Notes: generated by a model from the letters alone, not told the origin. 64,000 nucleotides of DNA from Actinoplanes sp. N902-109 (GCF_000389965.1 NC_021191.1:1241501-1305500); one strand, 5' to 3'. Numbered from the stretch's first letter, positions 8,219 to 17,113 are shown. Program-made: numbers and translations.

Positions 8219-9334
8219 ATGAGTGAGAACCAGGGTGGGCTGTACGCCGTCATTCCCGCAGGTGGCAGTGGCACTCGTCTATGGCCCCTGTCCAGGGCCG
8301 GGCACCCGAAGTTCCTGCACCCGCTGACCGGGACGGATGCGTCCCTGCTGCAGGCAACGGTCGACCGCCTGCTGCCGATGACGCAAACCGATCGCATCTT
8401 CGTCGTCACTGGCGTGGCGCATGCCGCTGCCGTGTCGCGCCAGCTGGTGGCTGTGCCGGAGGAGAACATCCTCGTCGAGCCGTCGCCCCGCGACTCGTGC
8501 GCCGCCATCGCGCTGGCCGCCGCGGTCATCGCCCGTCGCGAGCCGGATGCGGTGATGGGCTCGTTCGCGGCCGATCACCTGATCGCCGACGGTGAGCGCT
8601 TCACCGGCGTGATCGAGCAGGCGATGCAAGGCGCGCGGCAGGGCCTGCTGATGACCCTCGGCATCATGCCGACCCGGCCCGAGACCGGCTACGGCTACGT
8701 CCAATGTGGCAGTCCGGTCGGCGACGGCCCGGTGCTCGCGGTGGAGGAGTTCAAGGAGAAGCCCTCGTACGAGGTGGCGGAGAGCTACGTCAAGTCCGGC
8801 AACTACCTGTGGAACGCCGGCATGTTCGTGTGGCGGGTGGACGTCTTCCTCGCCGAGCTCGCCCGCCAGCAGCCGCAGCTGCACGCCGGCATCGCCCGGA
8901 TCGCCCAGGCGTGGGACTCGCCGTCCCGCGAGGACGTCCTCGGCGAGGTGTGGCCGACGCTGCCGCGCATCTCGGTCGACTACGCCGTGATGGAGGGCGC
9001 GGCCGCGGTGGGCCGGGTCGGCACGGTTCCCGGCGACTTCGGCTGGAACGACGTCGGCGACTTCCACACGCTCGGCGAGGTGCTCAACGCCGACCAGGCC
9101 GGCAACGTGGTCGTCGGCCACGACCCGGCGGCCGGCGTGGGCGTGATGCTGCGCGAGTCCCAGAACCTGGTCGTGGTGCCCACGTCGGGCCGGCTCGTGG
9201 CTGCCCTGGGCGTGCGCGACCTGATCGTGGTCGACACGCCGGACGCGGTGCTGGTCTGCCCGCGCGACCGTGCGCAGGAGGTCAAGTCGCTGGTGGACGA
9301 GCTGAAGGAAACCGGGCAGCTCGGCTACATCTGA
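8219..9334 (+). CDS. manC: Mannose-1-phosphate guanylyltransferase
   Basis: The 371-residue product makes GDP-mannose from mannose-1-phosphate and GTP. The nucleotide-binding loop is AVIPAGGSGTRLWPLSR near residues 10-26, followed by the PKFL segment. Other family motifs are EPSPRDSCAAIALAA, GYGYVQCG, EEFKEKPSYE, GNYLWNAGMFVW and ISVDYAVMEGA. It is the short, single-domain form without the C-terminal mannose-6-phosphate isomerase fusion; a separate manA lies at 34390. Together with manB at 30566 the window encodes the route from fructose-6-phosphate to GDP-mannose. The upstream GT4 enzyme is the probable consumer. Confidence 0.93.
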   Translation: MSENQGGLYAVIPAGGSGTRLWPLSRAGHPKFLHPLTGTDASLLQATVDRLLPMTQTDRIFVVTGVAHAAAVSRQLVAVPEENILVEPSPRDSCAAIALAAAVIARREPDAVMGSFAADHLIADGERFTGVIEQAMQGARQGLLMTLGIMPTRPETGYGYVQCGSPVGDGPVLAVEEFKEKPSYEVAESYVKSGNYLWNAGMFVWRVDVFLAELARQQPQLHAGIARIAQAWDSPSREDVLGEVWPTLPRISVDYAVMEGAAAVGRVGTVPGDFGWNDVGDFHTLGEVLNADQAGNVVVGHDPAAGVGVMLRESQNLVVVPTSGRLVAALGVRDLIVVDTPDAVLVCPRDRAQEVKSLVDELKETGQLGYI

Positions 9335-9769
9335 CCGGCGCTGCTGTCTGGGGCCGGCGAAGTCGCCGCTCGGGCCATTCGTGGGGTGGGGAAGCGCCGC
9401 CGCAGCACTTCGCGTGATCAAGCGCTGCGGTAGGAGACGGCGACCGTACGAAAGCGGTGCCGGAGCCATTGCCGCAGTGACTGTCACGGTGTGGGTACCA
9501 ACGGGGTGCGTCCGAGGTGGCAATCGCAGGGGCGCGCCTTGGATGCGGCGCCGCGGATCAATTCCGTGCGGTCGCGTGCGGCGGACGCCGGGCGCGCCGC
9601 CGCGCGAGCCGTTGCGCGACGGCCGCTGCACGGGTCGCGTGCGGCGGTGGTGAGTCGCGCGATGGCCGTCGCACGGGTCGCGTGCGGCGGTGGTGAGTCG
9701 GAGGATGGCCGTCGCACGGGTCGCGTGTGGCGGTGGTGAGTCGCGCTATGGCTGTTGGGTGGGCGGCTT
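9335..9769. other. Convergent gene-free spacer with tandem repeats
   Basis: This 435-base gap lies between the convergent manC and NUDIX genes. It is GC-rich, has no frame with convincing protein character, and ends in a 43-bp tandem repeat (listed separately). I see no promoter in it. Confidence 0.6.
9632..9755. repeat. 43-bp tandem repeat, about 3 copies
   Basis: Units beginning GGGTCGCGTGCGGCGGTGG start at 9632, 9675 and 9718, an exact 43-bp period with few mismatches. The period is not a multiple of three, which argues against coding. Unit cores include GGTGAGTCG and GATGGCCGTCGCAC. Confidence 0.85.
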
Positions 9770-10321
9770 TCAGAGCCGGGCAAAAGCTGGCTGGAGCTGC
9801 TGCACGACGCCGTCGGCGAGGGGTGAGGGCAGGGCGTCGGGCGCGAACCAGGCCAGGTCGGCCGACTCGTCGCTGATCTGCTCGACCGCGCCGGCCGGGC
9901 AGACAGCGACGTAGCGGACGTCGTAGTGCCAGGATGCCGTGGCGGGTTCGCCGTCGGCCGGGGCGCAGCGCACGGCGTGCACGTCCACGTCGATCGGGAT
10001 GGGATCGAGGCGGAGGCCGGCGATGCCCGACTCCTCCGTCGCTTCGCGCAGGGCGGCTGCCGCGAGGGTGGCATCGTCGGCTTCGCAGTGACCGCCCACC
10101 TGCATCCACAGGCCGAGTCGTCCGTGCAGGCACAGCAACACCCGGCGCTGCTCGTCGACGATCAGTGCGCTTGCGGTGACGTGTCCCGGGCGGTGTGCCC
10201 GGGTCAGCGCGACCGGTCCGGCCGCCAAAAGCTCCAGGGCGCGCTTGCGGGCCAGGTCGGCGGCGTCCGAAGTGGATTGCCAGGCGGTCAGTGTCGCCGC
10301 CGCGTCGTCGTACAGGCTCAA
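9770..10321 (-). CDS. NUDIX hydrolase
   Basis: The 183-residue product is a NUDIX-fold pyrophosphohydrolase. The NUDIX box is GGHCEADDATLAAAALREAT continuing EESGI, with RE and EE metal ligands in place. The first acidic position is Asp and the loop is one residue longer than the textbook motif, a common actinobacterial variant. The preceding LGLWMQVGGHCE and following HAVRCAP segments are typical. It starts at TTG 10321, overlapping the fbiB stop by 4 bp (TTGA), with GGGGAG six nt upstream. The overlap implies translational coupling in an fbiA-fbiB-NUDIX operon. The substrate is unknown, and a direct role in F420 synthesis is not established by the sequence. Confidence 0.88.
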   Translation of the reverse strand: MSLYDDAAATLTAWQSTSDAADLARKRALELLAAGPVALTRAHRPGHVTASALIVDEQRRVLLCLHGRLGLWMQVGGHCEADDATLAAAALREATEESGIAGLRLDPIPIDVDVHAVRCAPADGEPATASWHYDVRYVAVCPAGAVEQISDESADLAWFAPDALPSPLADGVVQQLQPAFARL

Positions 10322-11532
10322 CGGATCTCCCCACGGTTGGGACCGGATTGCCCGCCCGCAGGGCCAGCAGGAATGTCAACGGTCTCATCGTCGCCCGCGG
10401 AACCGGCGGCGGCAGCCCCGGCAAAGGCGGCGGCACCATCGCCGGTCGAGGCGGCAGCGGCACTGCTGATGGCGGCGGTAGCGGCATCGTCGAGAGCTGC
10501 GATGCTGGTCATCGGGGTGCGCTCGCCACCCGAGACGGCGACTGTTGCGCCGGTTTCGTCGAAGGCGACGGCCGATGCGAGGCCCTCGGCTGCCAGGGCT
10601 GCGCGCAAGCGGTGCACGTCCGCGCCGAAGCGCATGAGGCCGGCCGGGGAGGGGTCCGGCGCGGTGCAACGCAGGGTCTGCGGCGACGGTGCGGCAACGG
10701 CTCCGTCGAGGCCTGCCGCCGTGATCGCCCGCTGCACCGCCTCGGCCGAGGCTGGGCGGTCGGTGGCGGTGTCGGCCAGGGTGGCGGCTGTCCGGAGGCC
10801 CTCGGCGCGCGCCTCGTCCGTACCCAGGGAGAACATGTCGCTGGCAGCGTCGCGCAGCAAAATCGCTGCGCCCGGGCCGTCGTGGGTGCCCGCACCGGGA
10901 CAGCCACGCACGACCGCCACCGGCACCTGGTCGCACTTGCCCTTGACCAGTTCACCCGCGGCGGCCAGCTCGTCGATCACGGCCATCTGGGTGAGCTGGA
11001 GCTCGTTGCCGTAGGGGTCGATCTCGCCGCGGTGGTCGCGGACCGGCTCGATGCCCGCCGCGCCCAGGGCGACGTCGGTCAGGCCGTTGCGCCAGGCGCG
11101 GCCCATGGTGTCCGAGATGATCACGCCGACGTGCAGACCGCGCGCAGCCAGATCAGCGCGGAGCCGACGAGCCGATTCGTCCGGATCTGCCGGCAGGAGA
11201 ACCAGGTGGGTCTTGTCGACGTTGGACGCATCGATGCCCGCCGCGGCCATCACGAATCCGTGATGGGTCTGCACGATCGACGTCGGGCCGCGGCGGGCCA
11301 CGACCCGGCGTGTCTCCGCCGCCAGGACCTCCGCCCGGGCCACCTCGCGCTCGGGACCGTCGGCCGGCACCTCGACCAGCCGGCCCTCCGCCTTGGAGAC
11401 GATCTTGCTGGTCACCACGAGTACGTCACCGTCGCGCAGCCACGGTGCGTTGCGGCTGATCAGGTCGGCCAGGTCGTCCCCGGTCGTCACGTCGCCGATG
11501 CCGCGCACCGGCAGCACTTCCAGTCCGTCCAT
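10318..11532 (-). CDS. fbiB: Coenzyme F420:L-glutamate ligase, CofE-type, without nitroreductase domain
   Basis: This enzyme adds L-glutamates to F420-0 using GTP. Residues 1 to about 245 form the CofE domain: VLPVRGIGDVTTGDDLADLI, DGDVLVVTSKIVSKAEGR, VISDTMGRAWRNGLTDVALG and GVRDHRGEIDPYGNEL-type motifs (here EPVRDHRGEIDPYG). Mycobacterial FbiB continues into an FMN nitroreductase domain that reduces dehydro-F420. Here the last roughly 155 residues are Ala/Thr/Ser-rich with GADVHRLRAALAAEGLAS and show no flavin-binding signature. The start is ATG 11532, overlapping the fbiA stop (ATGA). I am confident of the ligase assignment and less so about the C-terminal extension. Confidence 0.88.
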   Translation of the reverse strand: MDGLEVLPVRGIGDVTTGDDLADLISRNAPWLRDGDVLVVTSKIVSKAEGRLVEVPADGPEREVARAEVLAAETRRVVARRGPTSIVQTHHGFVMAAAGIDASNVDKTHLVLLPADPDESARRLRADLAARGLHVGVIISDTMGRAWRNGLTDVALGAAGIEPVRDHRGEIDPYGNELQLTQMAVIDELAAAGELVKGKCDQVPVAVVRGCPGAGTHDGPGAAILLRDAASDMFSLGTDEARAEGLRTAATLADTATDRPASAEAVQRAITAAGLDGAVAAPSPQTLRCTAPDPSPAGLMRFGADVHRLRAALAAEGLASAVAFDETGATVAVSGGERTPMTSIAALDDAATAAISSAAAASTGDGAAAFAGAAAAGSAGDDETVDIPAGPAGGQSGPNRGEIR

Positions 11533-12488
11533 CAGGACACCCCCGCCAGGTCCAGCGCGGAGGCGACCATGGCTGCGGTCGCCTCCTCGTCCTTCATCCA
11601 CAACGGCACGGCTCTCACCCGTACGCCGGGAATATCGGTTTTGTCGTCCGTCGTGTCGACCAGCCAGCCGTCCAGCAGGCCGGTCGCGGACCGCGCGCCG
11701 TAGAGGCCGCCCACGCCCTCGGCGCTCACCTCGACGCCCAGCGTGGCCAGGCAGCGGTCGGCCATGCCGCGCACCGGAGCGCCACCGATGATCGGCGCCA
11801 CCCCGACGACCGGCGCCGGGCCGTTCGCCACCGCATCCCGCAGTTCTTGTACGGCCAGAACGGGCGCGATCGACACCACCGGGTTGCTCGGCGCCAGCAG
11901 AACGACATCGGCCGCCGCGATCGCCTCGAGCACGCCCGGAGCAGGCTTCGCGACGTCGGCACCCACGAAGACGAACCGATGCGTCGGCACGTTCCCGCGA
12001 TAGCGCACCCACCACTCCTGGAAGTGGATCGCCTTGCGCTCGCCCTCGACGTCCACGACGACATGGGTCTCGAGCCGGTCGTCGGTGGCCGGGAGCATCG
12101 TCACGCCCGGCTGCCAGCGCTCGCAGAGGGCGGCGGTGACCTGCGACAACGGATAGCCGGCGGTCAGCATCGTGGTCCGTACGAGATGGGTTGCGGTGTC
12201 CTTGTCGCCCAGGCCGAACCAGGACGGCTCGGCGCCGTACTTCGCGAGCTCCTCCTTGACCACCCAGGTCTCACCGACCCGGCCCCAGCCGCGCTCGGGA
12301 TCCGCGGCGCCGCCCAGCGTGTACATGACGCTGTCGAGGTCGGGGCATATCTGCAGCCCATGCATCCGAACGTCGTCGCCGACGTTCACCACCGCCGTCA
12401 CCTCGGCACCGATGCGCCGCGCGTATGCGCGCACGCCCACCAGGAACCGGGCGCCGCCGATCCCCCCGGTCAGGACCACGATTCGCAT
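11532..12488 (-). CDS. fbiA: 2-phospho-L-lactate (phosphoenolpyruvyl) transferase, CofD/FbiA
   Basis: The 318-residue enzyme transfers the activated phospho-C3 unit from its guanosine diphosphate carrier to FO, giving (dehydro-)F420-0. It opens with MRIVVLTGGIGGARFLVGV, the nucleotide-binding Gly-rich loop. Then come NVGDDVRMHGLQICPDLDSV, GWGRVGETWVVKEEL, WFGLGDKDTATHL and LLAPSNPVVSIAPVL, all family landmarks. ATG 12488 gives the canonical N-terminus and has an AAGGATGG ribosome site; an ATG six codons upstream is less likely. It is the first gene of the leftward fbiA-fbiB-NUDIX operon. The fbiD/cofC gene that makes its substrate is not in the window. Confidence 0.95.
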   Translation of the reverse strand: MRIVVLTGGIGGARFLVGVRAYARRIGAEVTAVVNVGDDVRMHGLQICPDLDSVMYTLGGAADPERGWGRVGETWVVKEELAKYGAEPSWFGLGDKDTATHLVRTTMLTAGYPLSQVTAALCERWQPGVTMLPATDDRLETHVVVDVEGERKAIHFQEWWVRYRGNVPTHRFVFVGADVAKPAPGVLEAIAAADVVLLAPSNPVVSIAPVLAVQELRDAVANGPAPVVGVAPIIGGAPVRGMADRCLATLGVEVSAEGVGGLYGARSATGLLDGWLVDTTDDKTDIPGVRVRAVPLWMKDEEATAAMVASALDLAGVS

Positions 12489-12656
12489 CCGACCATCCTT
12501 GCGCACCGGGCGCCGGATCGCGGCTCGTGGGTAGCGGGTGTGACGCGACTATCGGGACTAGGCTGAGCGCGCTTACCGTGTCGCCCTACCGTGTCAGCTC
12601 GGCCGACTTGCCCCAACCGGGTCGCCCGAGCGCCTCGCCCGATCAGGAGAGCAGCT

Positions 12657-14303
12657 GTGACCAGCACGCCACAGCCCGGACCGGCCTCGTCCCCGCCGGG
12701 CCCGCACCAGCCGGACCAGCCCAGCTCCGCCCCGCCGCAGCCGGGTTCCGGCGGATTCGCGCCTGATATGTCCGGTGGTGCACCCGGGCATAACGGACCT
12801 GGCGGTATGGGCGGGCCCGCTGCTGTGCCGGCTTCGGGTTTCGGTGGTCTTGCGGGAGCGCCGGTCTCGGGTCCGGGCGCCCCGGGCCATCCGGGTTCTG
12901 GCGGTCCGGGGCTCGGCGGTCCGGAGTCGAGCGGACCGAGTTATGGCGGGCCGGCTTTCGCTGCCGCGGGTCCTGGCGGCCCTGCTGCCGGCGGCCCTGC
13001 TGTTGGCGGGCCCGGTTTCGGTGGGTTTCCTGCTGGTGGGACGCCGGCTGGTGGCCCTGGCGCGGGCCGGTCGGTCGGTGCGGTCATCCGGCCGCTGCGT
13101 GATCTCGCGGTGTACGCGCTCGTCGGCGCGCCGGCAGTCTGGCTGTTCGTGGCGATCATCCGGCTCATCCCGTCGGACGAGGGGCCTATCTTCCTCACCC
13201 GGGCGCAGAACAGCTTCTACAGCTACGTCAACCTCGAAATCATCTTCATGCCGCTCGCCGCGGTGCTGCTCGCCCATGTGATCCAACCCCGGCATCCGCA
13301 CGCCCGGCTGGTCACGCTGACCGCTCTGATCGAGTACGCCGTGGCGGCGTTCTTCGCGGTCGTCTTCGGCTTCCTGATCGGCATCATCAAGATCGCCGAC
13401 TCGAGCATCCGCGTTGCCTTCGAGGAACTCCTGGTCCGCGCGGCCTGGCTGGCCGTGTTCGCCGTCGCGGCGTACGCGATCTTCCTGATCTGGCGGACCC
13501 TGTACGCCGCACCGAGGCCGCAACCGGCACCGAACCCCTACGGTGGGCCGCAGCAGCCGTGGGGGCAGTCGCCGTACGGCCAGCAGCCGTCGTTCGGCCC
13601 GCCGTCGGGACCTGGCCCGCAGCAGCCCTCCGGCCCGTCCTTCGGGGCTGGACCGCAGCCGCCTTTCGGCCCGTCTTTCGGGGCTGGACCGCAGCAGCCT
13701 TCCGGGCCGTCTTTTGGGGCTGGCCCGCAGCAGCCTTTCGACCAGGCGTCCTATGGGCAGCAGCTGCCGCAAGGGCAGGGTCAGCAGTCTTTCCCTGGGC
13801 CTGGGCTGCAGTCGTCGGCTTATGGCCAACCGTCGGCTTACGGCCAGCCGTCGCCGTTCGGGCAGCCCGAGGGGCACGGTCCGGGTCATGCGCCGGGCCA
13901 GCAGCCCGCGGGGTACGGCCCGGGTTACGCGCCGGGCCAGCCCACCCCGCCGCCGGGCAATGCCTGGGGACAACCACCGGCGTGGGGCGGACCGACGTCT
14001 CAGCAGTCAACGGTCGGAAACCCGCAGTCGGCGCCGCCCGCCTCCGCGCCGCCTTCGTCGGCACCACCGGCATATCCGACAGGTCCGGCATCGAGCCAGC
14101 AGAAGCCGCCGCCTGGACCGTTCACGCCTTCGCCGGGTCACCCGCACGGCACGCCGCCAGGTTCGTCCGGCTTCGGCTCGGGTCCCGACACGCCTGGACC
14201 GGCCGCCGCCGGTGGGAATGCGGAACCGACCGAAGTGATCCCGGCTCGGCACCCGAACGACGAACGCACCGAGATCATCCGCGAGGAGCGCCCCCGCGAC
14301 TAG
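12657..14303 (+). CDS. Low-complexity-flanked four-helix membrane protein
   Basis: The product (548 residues) has a Pro/Gly/Ser-rich N-terminal arm of about 140 residues, a membrane core and a long Pro/Gln/Gly-rich C-terminal tail. Four hydrophobic segments lie at roughly residues 145-285: DLAVYALVGAPAVWLFVAII, IIFMPLAAVLLAHVI, YAVAAFFAVVFGFLIGIIKI and WLAVFAVAAYAIFLIWRTL. The tail contains a tandem peptide repeat (QQPSGPSFGAGP and variants, DNA about 13618-13745) and ends in a charged RHPNDERTEIIREERPRD. I do not recognise a family; similar architectures occur in actinobacterial envelope proteins. GTG 12657 is chosen because GGAGAG precedes it; a GTG/ATG 22 codons upstream is possible. TAGGCT near 12557 may be its -10. 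Confidence 0.7.
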   Translation: MTSTPQPGPASSPPGPHQPDQPSSAPPQPGSGGFAPDMSGGAPGHNGPGGMGGPAAVPASGFGGLAGAPVSGPGAPGHPGSGGPGLGGPESSGPSYGGPAFAAAGPGGPAAGGPAVGGPGFGGFPAGGTPAGGPGAGRSVGAVIRPLRDLAVYALVGAPAVWLFVAIIRLIPSDEGPIFLTRAQNSFYSYVNLEIIFMPLAAVLLAHVIQPRHPHARLVTLTALIEYAVAAFFAVVFGFLIGIIKIADSSIRVAFEELLVRAAWLAVFAVAAYAIFLIWRTLYAAPRPQPAPNPYGGPQQPWGQSPYGQQPSFGPPSGPGPQQPSGPSFGAGPQPPFGPSFGAGPQQPSGPSFGAGPQQPFDQASYGQQLPQGQGQQSFPGPGLQSSAYGQPSAYGQPSPFGQPEGHGPGHAPGQQPAGYGPGYAPGQPTPPPGNAWGQPPAWGGPTSQQSTVGNPQSAPPASAPPSSAPPAYPTGPASSQQKPPPGPFTPSPGHPHGTPPGSSGFGSGPDTPGPAAAGGNAEPTEVIPARHPNDERTEIIREERPRD

Positions 14304-14412
14304 GTGCCTTCACCGTGCGGCGGTGAGTTCGGGGCAGGCGGTTCAGCGCTGTCCCGGGAGCCAGGGCATGCCAGAGAAGGCTGATGGTGCAGCAGCCCTG
14401 GGTAGCATCCGT

Positions 14413-14452
14413 CAGAGTTCCGCAGAGTTCCGCAGAGTTCCGCAGAGTTCCG
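14413..14452. repeat. 10-bp tandem repeat, 4 exact copies
   Basis: CAGAGTTCCG is repeated four times without mismatch. A 10-bp period means phased DNA with one unit per helical turn. Confidence 0.9.
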
Positions 14453-14684
14453 CTGTGCCCGGCGGTGCTGGTAGGGCGACGGCGGCGGCTGGCATCGCGC
14501 AGTGCCGGAGGTGCTGGCAGTACTGACGGGGCTTGGCGGTATCGCGCGGTGCTGAGCGTGGCGGTGCGGGGCTGGCACTGCGGTCCGAGCGGTGCTGAGC
14601 GTGGCGGTGCGGGGCTGCGGGGAGCCGAGCACGGCGGTGCCCGAGCGGCGCTGAGCGTGGCGGTGCGGGGGTGCTGACGTGCCG

Positions 14685-14754
14685 GTGTGCCAGGTGCGGG
14701 CGGTGCGGGGCTGGCGGCGCTTCAACCGGTGGTGAGCGTGGCAGTGCCGGGTGT
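14685..14754. repeat. 70-bp direct repeat, copy 1
   Basis: This block is repeated at 14809-14878 with only a few mismatches and no indels. It begins GTGTGCCAGGTGCGGG and ends GGCAGTGCCGGGTGT. Confidence 0.8.
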
Positions 14755-14808
14755 CGGCGGTGCGGGGGGCTGGCGGCGCCCCAGCGGTGGTGAGCGTGGC
14801 AGTGCCGG

Positions 14809-14878
14809 GTGTGCCAGGTGCGGGCGGTGCGGGGTTGGCGGCGCTTCAAACGGTGATGCGCGTGGCAGTGCCGGGTGT
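14809..14878. repeat. 70-bp direct repeat, copy 2
   Basis: Second copy of the 14685-14754 block, 124 bp downstream. Differences include CTGGCGG to TTGGCGG and changes around CAACCGGTGGTGAGC. Confidence 0.8.
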
Positions 14879-15021
14879 GCTGAGTGCGGCGGTGCCGGGG
14901 GCCGGGCCGGGCGTGGTCGGGCTGAGCGTGGCCGCGCCGGGCGACGTGAATCGTGTGGCATTGATCGGCGCCGGCCGCCGCTGATCACGGCCGCCCGGTA
15001 AGCACAGATCGAGGTCGCCCC

Positions 15022-15073
15022 GGGAAGCGCAGGTTGAGCAGCCCGGGAAGCGTGGACCGGGCCGTCCGGTGAG
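15022..15073. repeat. 52-bp exact direct repeat, copy 1
   Basis: A 52-bp block starting GGGAAGCGCAGGTTGAGC and ending GGGCCGTCCGGTGAG is identical to 15137-15188. Confidence 0.9.
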
Positions 15074-15136
15074 CACAGGTCGGGGTCGCCCCGGGAAGCG
15101 CAGGTCGAGCTGCCCGGGAGCGCGGGCTGAGCAGCT

Positions 15137-15188
15137 GGGAAGCGCAGGTTGAGCAGCCCGGGAAGCGTGGACCGGGCCGTCCGGTGAG
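15137..15188. repeat. 52-bp exact direct repeat, copy 2, abutting antiporter stop
   Basis: Identical to 15022-15073, 115 bp away. It ends exactly at the base before the stop codon of the leftward antiporter gene. Confidence 0.9.
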
Positions 15189-17033
15189 TCAGTCGGTGTC
15201 GCCGGCGCCGAGGCGTAGTTCTTCGGCGTCGAGGATCGATTCGTAGCGGCGCAGGACGGTGTCGTCGATCCGGCGTTGGTCGCGCAGGCCCACCACGACT
15301 TTCCGCTTCTCCTGGATGAGGGCGAGCCGCAGACGGCGGTACTGCTCCCGGCGGCTGAGCCTCGACGCGACGTTGGTGATTGCTGCTTTCCGGCCGTCGC
15401 GCGCGAGGCCGTCCGGTGTGGTCGCATTGCTTCCCGCCACGCTGTCCCGGTGCGGAAGCTCGCCGTCGGACGGGGTGGACCGGGGTTCGTCATCGGGCGA
15501 TGCCATGTCCGCGGCGGCGTCATCCTGCGGATCATCGCCGTTCGTCCGATTTGCCGCCAAGTTCTCCGGGGCTGGCGACTGGATCGCGGGCGTCGCATCG
15601 GTGGCGTGCTGCGTGGGGCCGGCGTCGGCGCGATCGTTGTCGGTTTGGTTGCCGCCGAGGGCTGATTCGGCCAGTTCGGTGCGGCGTTCCTCGACCTCCG
15701 CCCGGACGAGCGAAAAGATCTCCGGGTCCACGGCCAGCCGGTCCGCTTCGCCGGGAAGCAGCCGGAGGGCGGCATCGACGGCCTTGCTCTCGGCGTACTC
15801 CATCTCGGTTTCGGACGTGTCCTCGGGCAACCGGGCCCAGCGCAGGACCGCGGGCAGGGTCAGGCCTTGCACGACAAGCGTGATCAGGATGACGCCGAAC
15901 GTCACCACGATGATCAGGTCGCGGCCCGGTACGCCGGACGGCACCGCGAGCGCGGCGGCCAGCGAGACCGCGCCGCGGAAGCCGGACCAGGCGTTGGGCA
16001 GGCGGCCCCGGAAGGTCATCCGGCGGGCGCGTTGCTGGGGACGGCGGTCAAGGGCGCGGATGACGTACGGGGTGGTGTTCGTCCAGACAAATCGGGCAGC
16101 CATCACCGCGACCGCCACCAGGATCGCGTCGATGACCGCGGTGCGCAGCGGGGACGAGGTCAAACCGGTCACTGCGCCGCGCAGTTCCAGTCCCACCAGG
16201 ACGAAGAGGGTGCCGTTCAGCAGAAACGTCACGAGTTGCCAGAACGCCCGTACGCGAAGCCTGTCCTGGGCCGCGATCAGCAGTGAACCGGCTTGACTCA
16301 GATAGAGGCCCGCGACGACCACCGCAAGCACGCCGGAGGCGTGGATCTCCTCGGCGGCCAGGAACGCGGCGAACGGGGTCAGCACGCTCACGGTGTTGCT
16401 GAGCAGCGAGTCGTTGGTCAGGCCGCGCAGCCGCACGCTGAGCCAGCCGGCGGCGAGTCCGATGCCGACGCCACCGACGTACGAGATGAGGAAGTCCCAG
16501 GCAATGCCGCCCGGCCCGACGCTGTCGTGCCCGGTGGCTACGTCCACCGCTATGCCGAAGATAACCAGTGCGGTGCCGTCATTTATCAGGCTTTCGGCCC
16601 GCAAAATGGTCAAGGTGCGACGCGGCATCCGACCGGCCACCGCAGTGACCGCGGTGGCGTCCGTGGGGGCGAGCACCGCGCCGAGGATCCAGGCGACCGG
16701 CCAGCTCAGCCCGAGCGCGTGACCGATCACCGCGACCACCGCGGCAGTGGCGATCACCAGGCCGATGGCGCTGAGCATCACCACGCGCAGGTTCGCCCGG
16801 ATCTCACCCAGCGACGTGTCCCGCGACTCGGGGAACAACAGCGCCGGCAGGAACACGAAGAGGACAAGTTCCGGCTGCAACCGCACGTCCGTGAGCCACG
16901 GTACGAAGGCAAGTGGCACCCCGCCGAGCAACAGCACGATGGGCGCGGGCACGCGCAGGCGCCGGGCGAGCAGCGTCAGCCCCCACACAGCGGTGCCGAG
17001 CAGAACGATGACTTGCAGAACCGACGTTTCCAC
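15189..17033 (-). CDS. nhaP: CPA1-type Na+/H+ antiporter
   Basis: This 614-residue protein has about 12 hydrophobic segments over the first 400 residues and a charged cytoplasmic tail. Family signatures are the re-entrant VLAPTDATAVTAV, where the Asp of the TD motif lies in the unwound helix, and AESLINDGTALVIFG with the ND pair that binds cation. VFLPALLFPESRDTSLGEIR and FRGRLPNAWSGFRGAVSLAAALAVP are also typical of NhaP/CPA1. It exchanges monovalent cation for protons across the plasma membrane. The tail contains an acidic, low-complexity insert of about 90 residues (roughly 490-580) before a final helical SRREQYRRLRLALIQEKR block. It starts at GTG 17033 after GGAGGTG. Confidence 0.9.
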   Translation of the reverse strand: METSVLQVIVLLGTAVWGLTLLARRLRVPAPIVLLLGGVPLAFVPWLTDVRLQPELVLFVFLPALLFPESRDTSLGEIRANLRVVMLSAIGLVIATAAVVAVIGHALGLSWPVAWILGAVLAPTDATAVTAVAGRMPRRTLTILRAESLINDGTALVIFGIAVDVATGHDSVGPGGIAWDFLISYVGGVGIGLAAGWLSVRLRGLTNDSLLSNTVSVLTPFAAFLAAEEIHASGVLAVVVAGLYLSQAGSLLIAAQDRLRVRAFWQLVTFLLNGTLFVLVGLELRGAVTGLTSSPLRTAVIDAILVAVAVMAARFVWTNTTPYVIRALDRRPQQRARRMTFRGRLPNAWSGFRGAVSLAAALAVPSGVPGRDLIIVVTFGVILITLVVQGLTLPAVLRWARLPEDTSETEMEYAESKAVDAALRLLPGEADRLAVDPEIFSLVRAEVEERRTELAESALGGNQTDNDRADAGPTQHATDATPAIQSPAPENLAANRTNGDDPQDDAAADMASPDDEPRSTPSDGELPHRDSVAGSNATTPDGLARDGRKAAITNVASRLSRREQYRRLRLALIQEKRKVVVGLRDQRRIDDTVLRRYESILDAEELRLGAGDTD

Positions 17034-17107
17034 GGTGTCACCTCCAGCGTGTTTCTTGCCACTGACGTTCCGTGGCGGCCTCCGGGGCAGTTGACCTCAT
17101 TCCGGCC

Positions 17108-17113
17108 TAGGCT
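17108..17113 (+). promoter_or_regulatory. -10 hexamer TAGGCT, leaderless type
   Basis: TAGGCT lies 6 nt before the GTG start of fbiC at 17120. Confidence 0.55.

Larger units (their letters stand above)
14304..15188. other. 885-base convergent spacer packed with repeats
   Basis: No convincing gene lies between the membrane protein and the leftward antiporter gene. Two apparent leftward frames here share the same N-terminus only because the DNA itself is repeated. The stretch holds a 10-bp array, a 70-bp repeat pair and a 52-bp exact repeat pair, all listed separately. Much of the rest is variations on GCTGAGCGTGGCGGTGCGGG. Confidence 0.6.

Noticed and set aside
14300..14849. Two leftward frames with identical N-termini (MKRRQPRTARTWHT) as a gene family
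   Set aside because: The identity comes from repeated spacer DNA; both are low-complexity Pro/His/Arg translations without ribosome sites.
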